Source: Haloactinomyces albus
GTDB taxonomy: Bacteria; Actinomycetota; Actinomycetes; Mycobacteriales; Pseudonocardiaceae
Direction of reading: 5' to 3'
DNA length: 64,000 bases
Assembly (NCBI RefSeq): GCF_031458135.1
Contig: NZ_JAVDXW010000001.1
Span: forward strand, 4,854,475 to 4,918,474
Every line of letters begins with the position of its first letter. Position 1 is the first letter of the stretch. Below the pieces are notes generated by a model. That model saw only the letters and a program-made list of their open reading frames with translations. It ran no database searches and had not been told where the DNA came from. Shown piece by piece: positions 46,111 through 56,234 of the stretch. The translations under genes and the position numbers were made by a program.

Positions 46111-47093
46111 TGTTGAGTCTGACCGGATTCACCGCACCGGGCTGGTTTCTGCTGTTGCTGGTGGTGGCTGCCCTGACCGTGGGCTACGTGTGGGTGCTGC
46201 GTCGACGCAGCACCCACACCATGCGATTCAGCAATCTGGCTCTGCTGGAGCGGGTGGCGCCGAAACGGCAGGGGTGGCCCCGGCATGTTCCGATGGGTCT
46301 GCTCGGGGTGTCGCTGATCCTGCTGACCGTGGCATTGGCCGGTCCGACCGCCGAACAGCGGATTCCGCGTAACCGTGCGACGGTGATGCTCACGATGGAC
46401 GTCTCGCTGTCGATGAAGGCCGAGGATGTCCGGCCGAGCCGATTCGAGGCGGCGAAGGTGGCGGCCAAGGAGTTCGCGGACGAGCTCACGCCGGGCGTCA
46501 ATCTGGGTCTGGTGTCGTTCTCCGGCACGGCCACGACCATGGTGATGCCCACGACGGACCGGGCGAGTGTGAAGCAGGCCATCGACAGTCTGCAACTGTC
46601 CGAGGCCACTGCCACCGGCGACGGTATCAAGGCCGCGATGACGGCGATCGAGTCGTTCGGCCGGATGATCGGGGGCGCGAAGGGACCACCGCCTGCTCGG
46701 ATTGTGCTGATGGCGGACGGGGGCCAGACCATACCCCGGGAACTCGATGCGCCGAGGGGCGCCTACACCCAGGCCAGGGCGGCCAAACGTGCCGGCATCC
46801 CGATCTCGACGATCTCGTTCGGCACCAAGTACGGGACCATCCGCATCGACGGCGAGTCGCAGCGGGTCCAGGTCGACGACGAGGCGATGCGCACGATCGC
46901 GGAGCTGTCGGGAGGTGAGTTCCACAAGGCCGCCAGCGCCGAGCAGCTCCGGCAGGTCTACGACACGCTGCAGAAGCAGATCGGCTACGAGATCAAGCGC
47001 ACCGATGCGAGTAAACCGTGGCTGGTGCTGGGCACGCTGATGGCGATCGTCGCAGCCGGAGTGTCGCTGTTCGTGGGCCAGCGGCTGCCGTAG
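46110..47093 (+). CDS. Membrane VWA-domain protein (BatA-like)
   Basis: The 327-residue protein has two N-terminal membrane helices (about 10-30 and 61-78), a VWA domain with the MIDAS metal site DVSLS at 97-101 and conserved LMADGG, and a third helix near the C-terminus (about 303-322). It resembles BatA/Rv1481-type proteins that work with MoxR and DUF58 proteins in envelope stress or assembly. The ATG at 46110 follows GGGGGAG and overlaps the DUF58 stop by one base; a GTG one codon earlier is also possible. Confidence 0.9.
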   Translation: MLSLTGFTAPGWFLLLLVVAALTVGYVWVLRRRSTHTMRFSNLALLERVAPKRQGWPRHVPMGLLGVSLILLTVALAGPTAEQRIPRNRATVMLTMDVSLSMKAEDVRPSRFEAAKVAAKEFADELTPGVNLGLVSFSGTATTMVMPTTDRASVKQAIDSLQLSEATATGDGIKAAMTAIESFGRMIGGAKGPPPARIVLMADGGQTIPRELDAPRGAYTQARAAKRAGIPISTISFGTKYGTIRIDGESQRVQVDDEAMRTIAELSGGEFHKAASAEQLRQVYDTLQKQIGYEIKRTDASKPWLVLGTLMAIVAAGVSLFVGQRLP

Positions 47094-47171
47094 AAGCCGG
47101 AGAACCCGCCCGGCTGTGGTGCTGATCACGAGGAGCATGCCCGACTCGGTTGCCTGCGTTAAGTTCGGTGG

Positions 47172-47900
47172 ATGAGTGGTGCTCTCCCGGGGCTGGACGA
47201 GCTTCCGCTGCTCGTGGAGCTGGGTGCCGCGTTGCTGTTTTCCAGCCTGATCGGGCTGGAGCGCGAAGTCCGGGCCAAAAGCGCGGGGCTGCGTACCCAT
47301 GCGCTGGTCGGAGTCGGTGCCGCCCTGTTCGTGCTGGTGTCGAAATACGGTTTCACCGACATGCTCGGCTGGGAGAATGTGCAGCTGGGGCCCTCACGAG
47401 TGGCTGCCCAGATCGTGTCCGGGATCGGCTTCATCGGTGGCGGTCTGATCTTCGTGCGCAGGGACGCGGTGCGTGGGCTCACCACCGCGGCGACGGTGTG
47501 GGTGGTGGCCGCGGTCGGCATGGCCTGCGGCAGCGGGCTCATCGTTCTGGCCGGAGCCACCACGCTGGCCCACTTCCTGGTGGTGGTCGGGTACCAGCGA
47601 CTGGCGATGCTGCTGCGCAAGGCCATGCGTGAACCTCAGCTCGTGCGTATCGGTTACCTCGACGGCCACGGCGTTCTGCGGAGTGCGCTCACGCTCTGTA
47701 CCAGCCACGGTTGGCAGGTACTGGATCTGCAGGTCGAGCAGGAAGACACCGACGACACCGACGGCAAGGCGGGACGCACGGCCGTGGTCGCGTTGCGGTT
47801 GCGCGGGAAGGGACGGATTTCCGACCTGGTCGACGAACTCGGTGCCCTGGGCGGTGTGTTGCACGTCGCCGCGGGCGAGACACCGGACACCAGCTTCTGA
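47172..47900 (+). CDS. MgtC/SapB-family membrane protein
   Basis: The 242-residue protein has an N-terminal membrane domain of about four helices with the family signature SSLIGLEREVRAKSAGLRTHAL and later GIGFIGGGLIF and GLTTAATVWVVAAVG. A C-terminal soluble ACT-like domain from about 155 follows. MgtC proteins inhibit the F-ATPase and help growth in low magnesium or inside hosts; the role of this one is unknown. It is alone between the VWA gene and a convergent flavoprotein gene. Confidence 0.92.
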   Translation: MSGALPGLDELPLLVELGAALLFSSLIGLEREVRAKSAGLRTHALVGVGAALFVLVSKYGFTDMLGWENVQLGPSRVAAQIVSGIGFIGGGLIFVRRDAVRGLTTAATVWVVAAVGMACGSGLIVLAGATTLAHFLVVVGYQRLAMLLRKAMREPQLVRIGYLDGHGVLRSALTLCTSHGWQVLDLQVEQEDTDDTDGKAGRTAVVALRLRGKGRISDLVDELGALGGVLHVAAGETPDTSF

Positions 47901-47952
47901 GCCGGCCGTGGCCTCCCACCATTCGTCGGCCCCGGTGAGGCACACACGCCAC

Positions 47953-50865
47953 TCACCCCGAGTCGGCGACGCCGAGGGCGCGGGCGACGAGCGTGGCCAG
48001 GTGCACCGATTCGGTGCCGAGCGCTTGGCGCAGCTGGGTTCGGCAGCTGAACCCGTCGGCGACCACCTCGGTGCCGTCCTCGGCAGCACGCACGGCAGGC
48101 AGCAGGGAATCCTCGGCACAGGCCATCGAGACGTCGTAGTGCCCACGTTCGAACCCGAAGTTGCCCGCCAGTCCGCAGCAGCCCGAGTCCAGCACCCGCG
48201 CTCGCACCCCGGAGGCCTCCAGCATCGAGCGATCGGCCTCGAAGCCCATCTCCGCGTACTGGTGGCAGTGCACCTGCACCAATGCCTCGGAGGCTGTTTC
48301 CGAGACCGCTTGTTGCCAGTGCGGCCGAGTCGGCTCCGCCCACTCGGCGAAGGTCTGCGTCGCCTGTGCCAATGCCGCGACATCGGGATCGTGGGGTGCC
48401 AGTTCCAGGGCATCGTTGCGCAGGAACGCGGTACAGCTCGGTTCCAGCCCGACCACCGGCAGCCCGGCGTCGAGCTGCGGGCGCAGCAGGCGTGCGGTGC
48501 GGCGCACCACCGCGCGCGCCACCTCCAGTTGCCCGGTGGAGGCCCAGGTGAGTCCGCAGCAGACCTGTCCCGGCGGCAGCTCGACCGACTGTCCCAGAGC
48601 CTCCATTGCGGTGATGGCGTCCCGGCCGATCCGGGGGTCGAAGTGGTTGGTGAAGGTGTCCGGGAACAGCACGAGCCGTTCCCGGCCCGGTGCGGGCGAG
48701 TCACCACCACGGTCGCCGCGGCGACGCTGGGACCACCAGGAACGCAAGGTCTGCGACGCGAGGGTGGGCAGGTCGCGCTCCGGTGCGATACCGCCCAGCC
48801 GCTTGAGGATCGGCGCAGTCCATCCGGTCATCACCCGGTTGGCCAGCCGCGGGGCGTACTGTCCGACGGCCAGCCACAGCGGCAGAAACCCCATCGAGTA
48901 GTGCGCGGCAGGCCGTAGCCGGTTGCGGTAGTGCTGATGCAGAAACTCCGCCTTGTAGGTGGCCATGTCCACGCCGACCGGACAGTCGGTCTTGCAGCCC
49001 TTGCAGGACAGGCACAGATCCAGCGCGTCGCGGACCTCCTCGGAACGCCAGCCGTCCGTGATGGTCTTTCCTGCCAGCATCTCGAACAACAGATGAGCTC
49101 GCCCGCGGGTGGAGTGCTTCTCGTCCCGAGTGGCCCGATAGCTCGGGCACATCACTCCACCGCTGGGATTCAGGCACTTGCCGATTCCGACACAACGGCG
49201 TGTGGCCGGGGCCATGTCCCCGTCGTCGTGGTGCAGTGCCAGCGTGGTGCGGCTGGGGATGCGTGGCGGAGCCACCAGTACCCGCAGGTCGGCATCGAGT
49301 GGACGCGGGCGCACGATCTGACCGGGATTGAGCAGGTCATCCGGATCGAAGGCGGATTTGAAACGGTCGAACGCGTTGATGATCGCGGGCGGGTACATCC
49401 GTGCGAGCAGTTCCGAGCGTGCCTGGCCGTCGCCGTGTTCCCCGGAGACCGAGCCGCCATAGGTGGTCACCAGATCGGTTGCCGACTCCAGGAACGACCG
49501 GTAGTGCGCCGCGCCCGTGGCCGACCGCAGATCGAAGTCGATCCGCACGTGGATGCATCCGTCGCCGTAGTGGCCATAGGTGACACCGCGCAGACCGAAC
49601 CGATCGAGCAGCGCGTCGAACTCCCGCAGATAGGAGCCGAGGTGCTCCGGTGGCACAGCGGCGTCCTCCCAACCGGACCAGCGTTCGGACCCGTCGGACA
49701 TCCGAGTGGAATAGCCCGAACCCTCCTCCCGAATCCTCCACAGCGCGGCCATCCGGGCAGGGTCGGTGTGCACCACGGTCTCGGCACGATCCTCCAGCGC
49801 GCGCACGATGTGCCGGGCGGCGGCTTCGGCCTCACCGGGTTCGCTGCCGCCCGTTTCCACCAGCAACCAGCTGCGCCCGCCGGGCAGCAGCCGCAGGGCG
49901 GGAGAGTCGGGGTTGCGGTGGGCCACGACGTCGACGAGTTCGGCGCTGAGTCCTTCGATGGCCAGCGTGTCCAGGTCGCGCAGCCGGGTCACCTCGTCGG
50001 CGGCGGCATAGGTGTCGGCGAAGCCGAGCACGACCATCGCACGGGCCTGTGGCGCCTCGACCAGCTCCACTGTGGCACCGAGCAGGGTGGCACAGCTGCC
50101 TTCGGTGCCGACCAGGGCACGGGCCAGCTGAAATCCGTTCTCGGGCAGCAGTTGGTCGAGGTTGTATCCGGAGACCCGCCGCGTGAGCTCGGGAAAGCTG
50201 TGCCGCACCTCGTCGCCGACGTCGTCGACCAGACCTCGCAGCGCCTGATACAGGCGTCCGGTGCGGTCACCGCGCGCGCACAGCGTCTCGAGCTCGGCAG
50301 GCGAGGTCGGCCCGACCTGCAGCCGGGTGCCGTCGCCGAGCAGCACATCGAGTTCGCGTATGTTGTCGACGGTCTTGCCCCAGGCCACGGAATGGGTCCC
50401 GCAGGAGTTGTTGCCGATCATCCCGCCGAGCGTGCATCGGCTGTGCGTGGACGGATCCGGGCCGAAGGTCAGCCCGTGTGGCGCGACGGCCGAGCGCAAC
50501 GTATCCAGGACCACACCGGGCTGTACCTGCGCCAGGCGCCGCTGGGGATCGATGTCGAGAATGGTGTTCATGTGCCGCGAGAAGTCCAGCACCAGTCCGG
50601 AGCCCGCAGCGTTGCCCGCGATACTGGTCCCGGCGCCGCGGCTGGTCACCGGCAGCCGATGTTGGCGGGCGATGGCCATGGTGGCTGCCACATCATTGTC
50701 GTGGCGCGGAAAGACGATCCCGGCAGGGACCCGACGGTAATTCGACGCGTCCGTGGCATACAGCGCACGGGAACCGGGGTCGAACCGGGCCTGCCCGTCG
50801 ATGGAGGCGCGGAGTTCGGCGGCGAACTCCGGGATGTGCGCGGCCGTGGGGGAGGTGGTGCTCAT
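47953..50865 (-). CDS. FAD-linked oxidase with iron-sulfur and Cys-rich domains, D-2-hydroxyglutarate dehydrogenase-like
   Basis: The 970 residues form four parts. There is a PCMH-type FAD domain (about 40-275; PVTSRGAGTSIAGNAAGSG, GGMIGNNSCGTHS) and an FAD-oxidase C domain (to about 545; HYGDGCIHVRIDFD, SGEHGDGQ). Two [4Fe-4S] sites (CVGIGKC...CPSY, CLSCKGCKTDC) come next. A CCG-type Cys-rich domain ends the protein (VCCGLTW, DSGCCGLAGNFGFE). This order matches E. coli YdiJ, a D-2-hydroxyglutarate dehydrogenase; related enzymes oxidise D-lactate or glycolate. The ATG at 50865 follows AGGAG. The 329-bp region upstream is shared with divergent fabG. Confidence 0.88.
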   Translation of the reverse strand: MSTTSPTAAHIPEFAAELRASIDGQARFDPGSRALYATDASNYRRVPAGIVFPRHDNDVAATMAIARQHRLPVTSRGAGTSIAGNAAGSGLVLDFSRHMNTILDIDPQRRLAQVQPGVVLDTLRSAVAPHGLTFGPDPSTHSRCTLGGMIGNNSCGTHSVAWGKTVDNIRELDVLLGDGTRLQVGPTSPAELETLCARGDRTGRLYQALRGLVDDVGDEVRHSFPELTRRVSGYNLDQLLPENGFQLARALVGTEGSCATLLGATVELVEAPQARAMVVLGFADTYAAADEVTRLRDLDTLAIEGLSAELVDVVAHRNPDSPALRLLPGGRSWLLVETGGSEPGEAEAAARHIVRALEDRAETVVHTDPARMAALWRIREEGSGYSTRMSDGSERWSGWEDAAVPPEHLGSYLREFDALLDRFGLRGVTYGHYGDGCIHVRIDFDLRSATGAAHYRSFLESATDLVTTYGGSVSGEHGDGQARSELLARMYPPAIINAFDRFKSAFDPDDLLNPGQIVRPRPLDADLRVLVAPPRIPSRTTLALHHDDGDMAPATRRCVGIGKCLNPSGGVMCPSYRATRDEKHSTRGRAHLLFEMLAGKTITDGWRSEEVRDALDLCLSCKGCKTDCPVGVDMATYKAEFLHQHYRNRLRPAAHYSMGFLPLWLAVGQYAPRLANRVMTGWTAPILKRLGGIAPERDLPTLASQTLRSWWSQRRRGDRGGDSPAPGRERLVLFPDTFTNHFDPRIGRDAITAMEALGQSVELPPGQVCCGLTWASTGQLEVARAVVRRTARLLRPQLDAGLPVVGLEPSCTAFLRNDALELAPHDPDVAALAQATQTFAEWAEPTRPHWQQAVSETASEALVQVHCHQYAEMGFEADRSMLEASGVRARVLDSGCCGLAGNFGFERGHYDVSMACAEDSLLPAVRAAEDGTEVVADGFSCRTQLRQALGTESVHLATLVARALGVADSG

Positions 50866-51899
<1,034 letters not shown>

Positions 51900-51958
51900 C
51901 CCGATCCCGTCCTGTCCCGCAGTGTTCCCAGTCAATATCTCTTGTCGAAAGGATGCCC

Positions 51959-52726
51959 ATGACCGGCTTGCTCGAAGGTAAGCGGATCCTGATCACCGGT
52001 GTGATCACCGATGCCTCGATCGCCTTCCATGCTGCGAAAGTCGCCCAGGAGCAGGGGGCCGAGGTCGTGTTGACCGCGTTCGGTCGCGTGCGTCTGGTCG
52101 AACGCATCGCCGATCGGCTGCCGAAGAAAGCGCCGGTGATCGAACTCGACGTCACCAACGCCGAACACCTCAGCAGCTTGCCCGATCAGGTGCGAGAGCA
52201 CGTCGACGGACTCGACGGTGTCGTGCACTCGATCGGCTTTGCCCCCGAGTCCTGCCTGGGTGCGGACTTCCTCGAAGCACCATGGGAGGACGTCTCCAGC
52301 GCTCTGGAGATATCGGCGTACTCGCTGAAGTCCCTGACCGGGGCATGTCTGCCGCTGATGAGCGAGGGCGGGTCGATCGTCGGGATGGACTTCGACGCCC
52401 GCGTGGCTTGGCCCGCCTACGACTGGATGGGCGTGGCCAAGGCAGCGCTGGAGTCGACCTCGCGCTACCTCGCCCGGGAACTCGGACCGAAAGGCATCCG
52501 CGTGAACCTGGTTTCGGCCGGGCCTGTGCGCACCATGGCGGCCAAGTCGATTCCGGGATTCAAGGGCCTGGAGGACACCTGGGGGGAGCGTGCTCCCCTG
52601 GGCTGGGATGTGGAAGATCCCACCCCGGTGGGGCAGTCGGTGTGCGCGCTGCTGTCGGACTGGTTGCCGAAAACGACCGGCTCGATGGTCATGGCCGATG
52701 GGGGCTTCCACGCCGTCGGTGCCTGA
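51959..52726 (+). CDS. inhA: Enoyl-[ACP] reductase (NADH), InhA/FabI type
   Basis: This 255-residue enzyme completes each elongation cycle by reducing trans-2-enoyl-ACP. It starts [20 protein letters not shown], close to mycobacterial InhA, and has Tyr154-x6-Lys161 (YDWMGVAK, matching InhA Tyr158/Lys165), Phe145 in MDFDAR, and [15 protein letters not shown] in the substrate loop. The second of two in-frame ATGs (51959) has AAAGGA at good spacing. It lies 59 bp after fabG and upstream of hemH. Confidence 0.95.
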   Translation: MTGLLEGKRILITGVITDASIAFHAAKVAQEQGAEVVLTAFGRVRLVERIADRLPKKAPVIELDVTNAEHLSSLPDQVREHVDGLDGVVHSIGFAPESCLGADFLEAPWEDVSSALEISAYSLKSLTGACLPLMSEGGSIVGMDFDARVAWPAYDWMGVAKAALESTSRYLARELGPKGIRVNLVSAGPVRTMAAKSIPGFKGLEDTWGERAPLGWDVEDPTPVGQSVCALLSDWLPKTTGSMVMADGGFHAVGA

Positions 52727-52815
52727 GCACGTCACGAATATCCGCGCGTGTGGCCGCCTCACCCGGGCAGGACCCGGGCGGGTGGCCACGATCGTGCAGG
52801 CGTCATCATGGTCGG

Positions 52816-53850
52816 GTGAGCAATCCGGTGAGCTTTGATGCGGTGCTGTTTTTGTCGTTCGGCGGGCCGGAAGGCCCGGACGAAGTCCGCCCTTTCCTGG
52901 AGAACGTGACCCGGGGCAGAGGAGTGCCGCCGGAACGTCTGGACGAGGTCGCCGAGCACTACCATCATTTCGGCGGTGTCTCGCCGATCAATCGGCTCAA
53001 CCGGGAGATCATGGCGGCGGTGGACACTGAGCTCACCGCGCGGGGTGTGGACCTGCCGGTGTATTTCGGCAACCGCAACTGGCACCCGCTGGTGGAGGAC
53101 ACCGTCGGCCGGATGGCCGACGACGGAATACGGCGGGCGCTGGTGTTCGCCACCTCGGCGTGGGGCGGTTATTCGGGCTGCAAGCAATATCACGAGGACA
53201 TCTCCCGAGCCCGCGGGGCAGTGGGGGAGCGTGCACCGGAGCTGGTGAAACTGCGGCAGTTCTACGATCACCCGCTGTTCGTGCAAGCCAATGCCGATGC
53301 CGTCCGCCGGGCCTACGCCGAGTTGGCGGCCTCGACACGCGAGCAGGCCCGGCTGGTGTTCACCGCGCACTCGGTCCCGTTGCAGGCCGATGATCAACCG
53401 GGAGCCGACGGCCGGCCGCAGTGGTACTCCCGACAAGTCCACGAGACGGCCCGACTGGTTGCCGAGGAGGTCGGTGTCGACAGCTACGACGTGGTCTGGC
53501 AGTCCCGATCCGGCCCGCCGAGCGTTCCGTGGCTGGAGCCGGACATCTGCGACCACTTGGATGAGGTGCACGCCGCGGGAGTCGGGGCGGTCGTGGTGAG
53601 CCCCATCGGATTCGTCTCCGATCACCTCGAAGTCGTCTGGGATCTCGACAATGAAGCCAGTGAGAAGGCCGAGGAACTGCGGATGGGTTTCGCCCGCGCG
53701 GCCACGGCGGGCACGGACCCGCGATTCGCGGAGATGATCGTCGATCTCGTCGTCGAACACCTCGAGGCGAAACAACCCCGCAAACTGTCCACCCTGGCCA
53801 GCGCGGGATGCACCACCAACGGAGAGCCCTGCGCTCCCGGCTGCTGCTGA
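52816..53850 (+). CDS. hemH: Ferrochelatase (coproporphyrin type, CpfC)
   Basis: The 344-residue enzyme inserts iron into a porphyrin; in actinobacteria this is coproporphyrin III. It shows [21 protein letters not shown] at the start, the catalytic His and Glu in FTAHSVP and in [19 protein letters not shown]. The [2Fe-2S] ligands are Cys in GYSGCKQY and three in the C-terminal tail ([13 protein letters not shown]), as in the mycobacterial enzyme. The GTG at 52816 lacks a strong ribosome site but fits the family start. It follows inhA by 89 bp. Confidence 0.95.
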   Translation: MSNPVSFDAVLFLSFGGPEGPDEVRPFLENVTRGRGVPPERLDEVAEHYHHFGGVSPINRLNREIMAAVDTELTARGVDLPVYFGNRNWHPLVEDTVGRMADDGIRRALVFATSAWGGYSGCKQYHEDISRARGAVGERAPELVKLRQFYDHPLFVQANADAVRRAYAELAASTREQARLVFTAHSVPLQADDQPGADGRPQWYSRQVHETARLVAEEVGVDSYDVVWQSRSGPPSVPWLEPDICDHLDEVHAAGVGAVVVSPIGFVSDHLEVVWDLDNEASEKAEELRMGFARAATAGTDPRFAEMIVDLVVEHLEAKQPRKLSTLASAGCTTNGEPCAPGCC

Positions 53851-53905
53851 ACGCGCCCCACCGGGCGACCGTGCGAGAAGGCGGCCGCCCGGTGTGACAG
53901 GCGAT

Positions 53906-54688
53906 TCAGTGCTGCTCGGCGCGGTCGGCCAGCACCCGCACCATCTCCGCAATGGCCGAGCGCCGAGCAGCACGCACCGAATCGAACAACGGCCGAAGTG
54001 CGTCGGTGCGCGCGCGGGTGGCCGATGCGGACAGCGCACCACCGGGTGCGTCGTCGGTGGCGGCCCAGAGAATGGCTTCCACTTCCGAGGCCCGCTGCAG
54101 AATCCGCAATGGCCGCTGCGGCACGTCCTCGGGCCAGGACGGGTTCGGGCGGGACGAGACGGTCTCGGCGATCTCATTGCGGACGCCGGGACGGCGCTTG
54201 GCGATATCGAGATCGGTCAGCGTGCTCGCGGCTTCCCGCATCGCCGAGGCCATGCCGTGCTCGGCCTCGCCGATGGGCAGATGCTCGGCGGGCGGGAGAT
54301 CATCGAGTTCGAAGACTGTCCACCGGAGGATTCCCTCGGCAGCGGGGTCGGGCTGTCGGGGCACCAGACCCAGCCCGGCGTCGGCCAGAACGACCGCCTC
54401 GCCGCGATGCAGCGCCGCCCGGGAGAACTCGGTGGACCCGTCGAGCCCGCGCACGTCACCGGCCACTGGTAGGACCAGTTCACCTCGGGCTGCTCCGGCT
54501 TTACGCAGCGCTGCCAGCAGCAGCGCCGGACCGGCGGGGGAGTCTTCGGGGCCCGGAAGATCCAGGCGCGAGGCGAGCTCGTCCTCGGCAGTGCGCACTT
54601 CGTGCGCCTCGGCCCACACCTGCAGGGCATCGAGCACGTCGTCCGATGCGGCGGCCCCGTGCAGCCACGCGGATGCCCAGACGACCAT
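53906..54688 (-). CDS. Conserved actinobacterial protein of unknown function (Rv1486c-like position)
   Basis: The 260 residues show no catalytic motif I can name. The N-terminal part (AWLHGAAASDDVLDALQVWAE) and the acidic, Ala-rich body fit the mycobacterial gene that lies, on the opposite strand, just after ferrochelatase. Position and orientation match that gene order (Rv1485-Rv1486c-Rv1487), which is the main support. The start is the ATG at 54688; a GTG 21 bp earlier is possible. It converges on hemH with 55 bp between stops. Confidence 0.7.
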   Translation of the reverse strand: MVVWASAWLHGAAASDDVLDALQVWAEAHEVRTAEDELASRLDLPGPEDSPAGPALLLAALRKAGAARGELVLPVAGDVRGLDGSTEFSRAALHRGEAVVLADAGLGLVPRQPDPAAEGILRWTVFELDDLPPAEHLPIGEAEHGMASAMREAASTLTDLDIAKRRPGVRNEIAETVSSRPNPSWPEDVPQRPLRILQRASEVEAILWAATDDAPGGALSASATRARTDALRPLFDSVRAARRSAIAEMVRVLADRAEQH

Positions 54689-54776
54689 GGTTGCGCTTGG
54701 ACATGGCACGTCGTCCAGGGTACGGATTCGCGTGCTGTCTTCGCGATCGGGTTGGTGCGGTAGCGCGGCGTGTCCG

Positions 54777-55673
54777 ATGCCTCCACCGAAAGACAGCAGA
54801 CTACGGTTCCGAGGCGTGCGTTCGATCGATTACGGCAAGGACGCGGTGGCCGGTGGCCGACCTCGTCGAAGCATTCCGGAGATCACCGCGGTGGCCGGCC
54901 TCGTCGTCGAGGATCCGGCGAGCGGCTTCTGCGGTGCCGTCGTGCGTGTCCAGCGCGGCAACCAGGTCAAGCACGATGTGGTGTTGGAGGACCGGCACGG
55001 CCGTCACCGGGTGTTTCCGATGCGGCAGGCGGCCTTCCTCCACGACGGTGCCCCGGTCACCCTCGTGCCCGAGCCCGTGGCCACCGGCCCGGCTTCCGGA
55101 AGCCCGACCTCCGCCGGGAGTGCGGCGGCGCAGTCGGCGTCGGGTTCCGTGCGCGTGGAGGGATTGCGTGCCCGTACCGCTCGCGGCAGTCGCCTCTGGG
55201 TGGAGGGTCTCCACGATGCCGAATTGGTGGAGCGTGTGTGGGGTCATGACCTGCGTGTGGAGGGGATCGTGGTCGAACCGTTGCACGGTGTCGACGACCT
55301 GCCCGCACTGCTGGCGGAATTCTCACCCGGGCCGGGGCGACGTGTCGGGGTATTGGTGGACCACTTGGTCGCAGGAAGCAAGGAATCCCGGCTTGTCGAG
55401 AGCATCGACGATGCCGACGTCGCGATCACGGGCCACCCGTACGTCGACATCTGGGAAGCGGTCAAGCCGCGGTCGTTGGGCATCGCTGCCTGGCCGCACG
55501 TTCCACGTGGCACATCGTGGAAGGACGGTGTCTGCGCCGAGCTGGGATGGGCCGGGCCCGCTGACGGCTGGCGCCGCGTACTCGCGGCCGTGTCGAGTTT
55601 CCGGGACCTGGAGACACCGTTGATCGGCGCCGTGGAACAGTTGATCGACTTCGTGACGACGCCCGAGAACTGA
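54777..55673 (+). CDS. DUF3097 family protein
   Basis: The 298-residue protein has text typical of DUF3097: GLVVEDPASGFCGAVVRVQ near residue 45, WVEGLHDAELVERVWGHDLR mid-protein and HPYVDIWEAVKPRSLGI late. The family is widespread in actinobacteria and has no known function; the WVEG-H-D pattern recalls TOPRIM-like nucleotide-handling domains, but this is a guess. The ATG at 54777 has no clear ribosome site, and a GTG at 54816 fits almost as well. In mycobacteria no such gene stands at this point. Confidence 0.75.
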   Translation: MPPPKDSRLRFRGVRSIDYGKDAVAGGRPRRSIPEITAVAGLVVEDPASGFCGAVVRVQRGNQVKHDVVLEDRHGRHRVFPMRQAAFLHDGAPVTLVPEPVATGPASGSPTSAGSAAAQSASGSVRVEGLRARTARGSRLWVEGLHDAELVERVWGHDLRVEGIVVEPLHGVDDLPALLAEFSPGPGRRVGVLVDHLVAGSKESRLVESIDDADVAITGHPYVDIWEAVKPRSLGIAAWPHVPRGTSWKDGVCAELGWAGPADGWRRVLAAVSSFRDLETPLIGAVEQLIDFVTTPEN

Positions 55674-55795
55674 TCGGTGTGGGTGCATGTCGTCTTCTGC
55701 CCGGCGGATCGGCCGGCACGGCTGCGGTGATCACACCTTGGTTACGGCCTGATCGGCCAGCCACGGTGCGTGGACATATCTGACACTATTGGTGC

Positions 55796-56224
55796 ATGGC
55801 CGCACTGTTGTGGCTGATCGCAGGAGTGATCCTGGTGGCAGCCGAAGTCATCTCCGGCGAGCTCGTGCTGCTGATGCTCGGTGCCGCGGCGATCGGTACC
55901 GCCGGGGTGGCAGCGTTGGGGGCTCCGCTGTGGCTGGACGCCGTGATCTTCGCCGCGTTGTCCGGGGGACTGGTCGTGTTGGCCAGGCCGGCTTTGAAGC
56001 GCCGGTTGGAACGGGGTCATGAGCTGAGAACCAACGTGAACGCCTTGATCGGGGCCCGTGCGACGGTCGAATCGACGGTGGATGCCACGGACGGCCGCGT
56101 GCGCATCGGCGGTGACGTGTGGTCGGCGCGAGCGTTCGACGAGACGCAGGTACTGGAGCGGGGCCGAACGGTGACGGTCATGGAGATCTCGGGGGCCGTT
56201 GCCGTCGTCTGGGCCGAACCATGA
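55796..56224 (+). CDS. NfeD-like membrane protein
   Basis: The 142-residue protein has hydrophobic helices at about 2-28 and 35-68 and a C-terminal OB-like domain (ALIGARATVESTVDATDGRVRIGGDVWSARAFDE). NfeD proteins pair with SPFH proteins; the next gene is one, ten bases downstream. This equals the mycobacterial Rv1487-Rv1488 pair. The partners probably form a membrane microdomain or protease-linked complex; the substrate is unknown. Confidence 0.92.
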   Translation: MAALLWLIAGVILVAAEVISGELVLLMLGAAAIGTAGVAALGAPLWLDAVIFAALSGGLVVLARPALKRRLERGHELRTNVNALIGARATVESTVDATDGRVRIGGDVWSARAFDETQVLERGRTVTVMEISGAVAVVWAEP

Positions 56225-56234
56225 GGAGGCTGTT

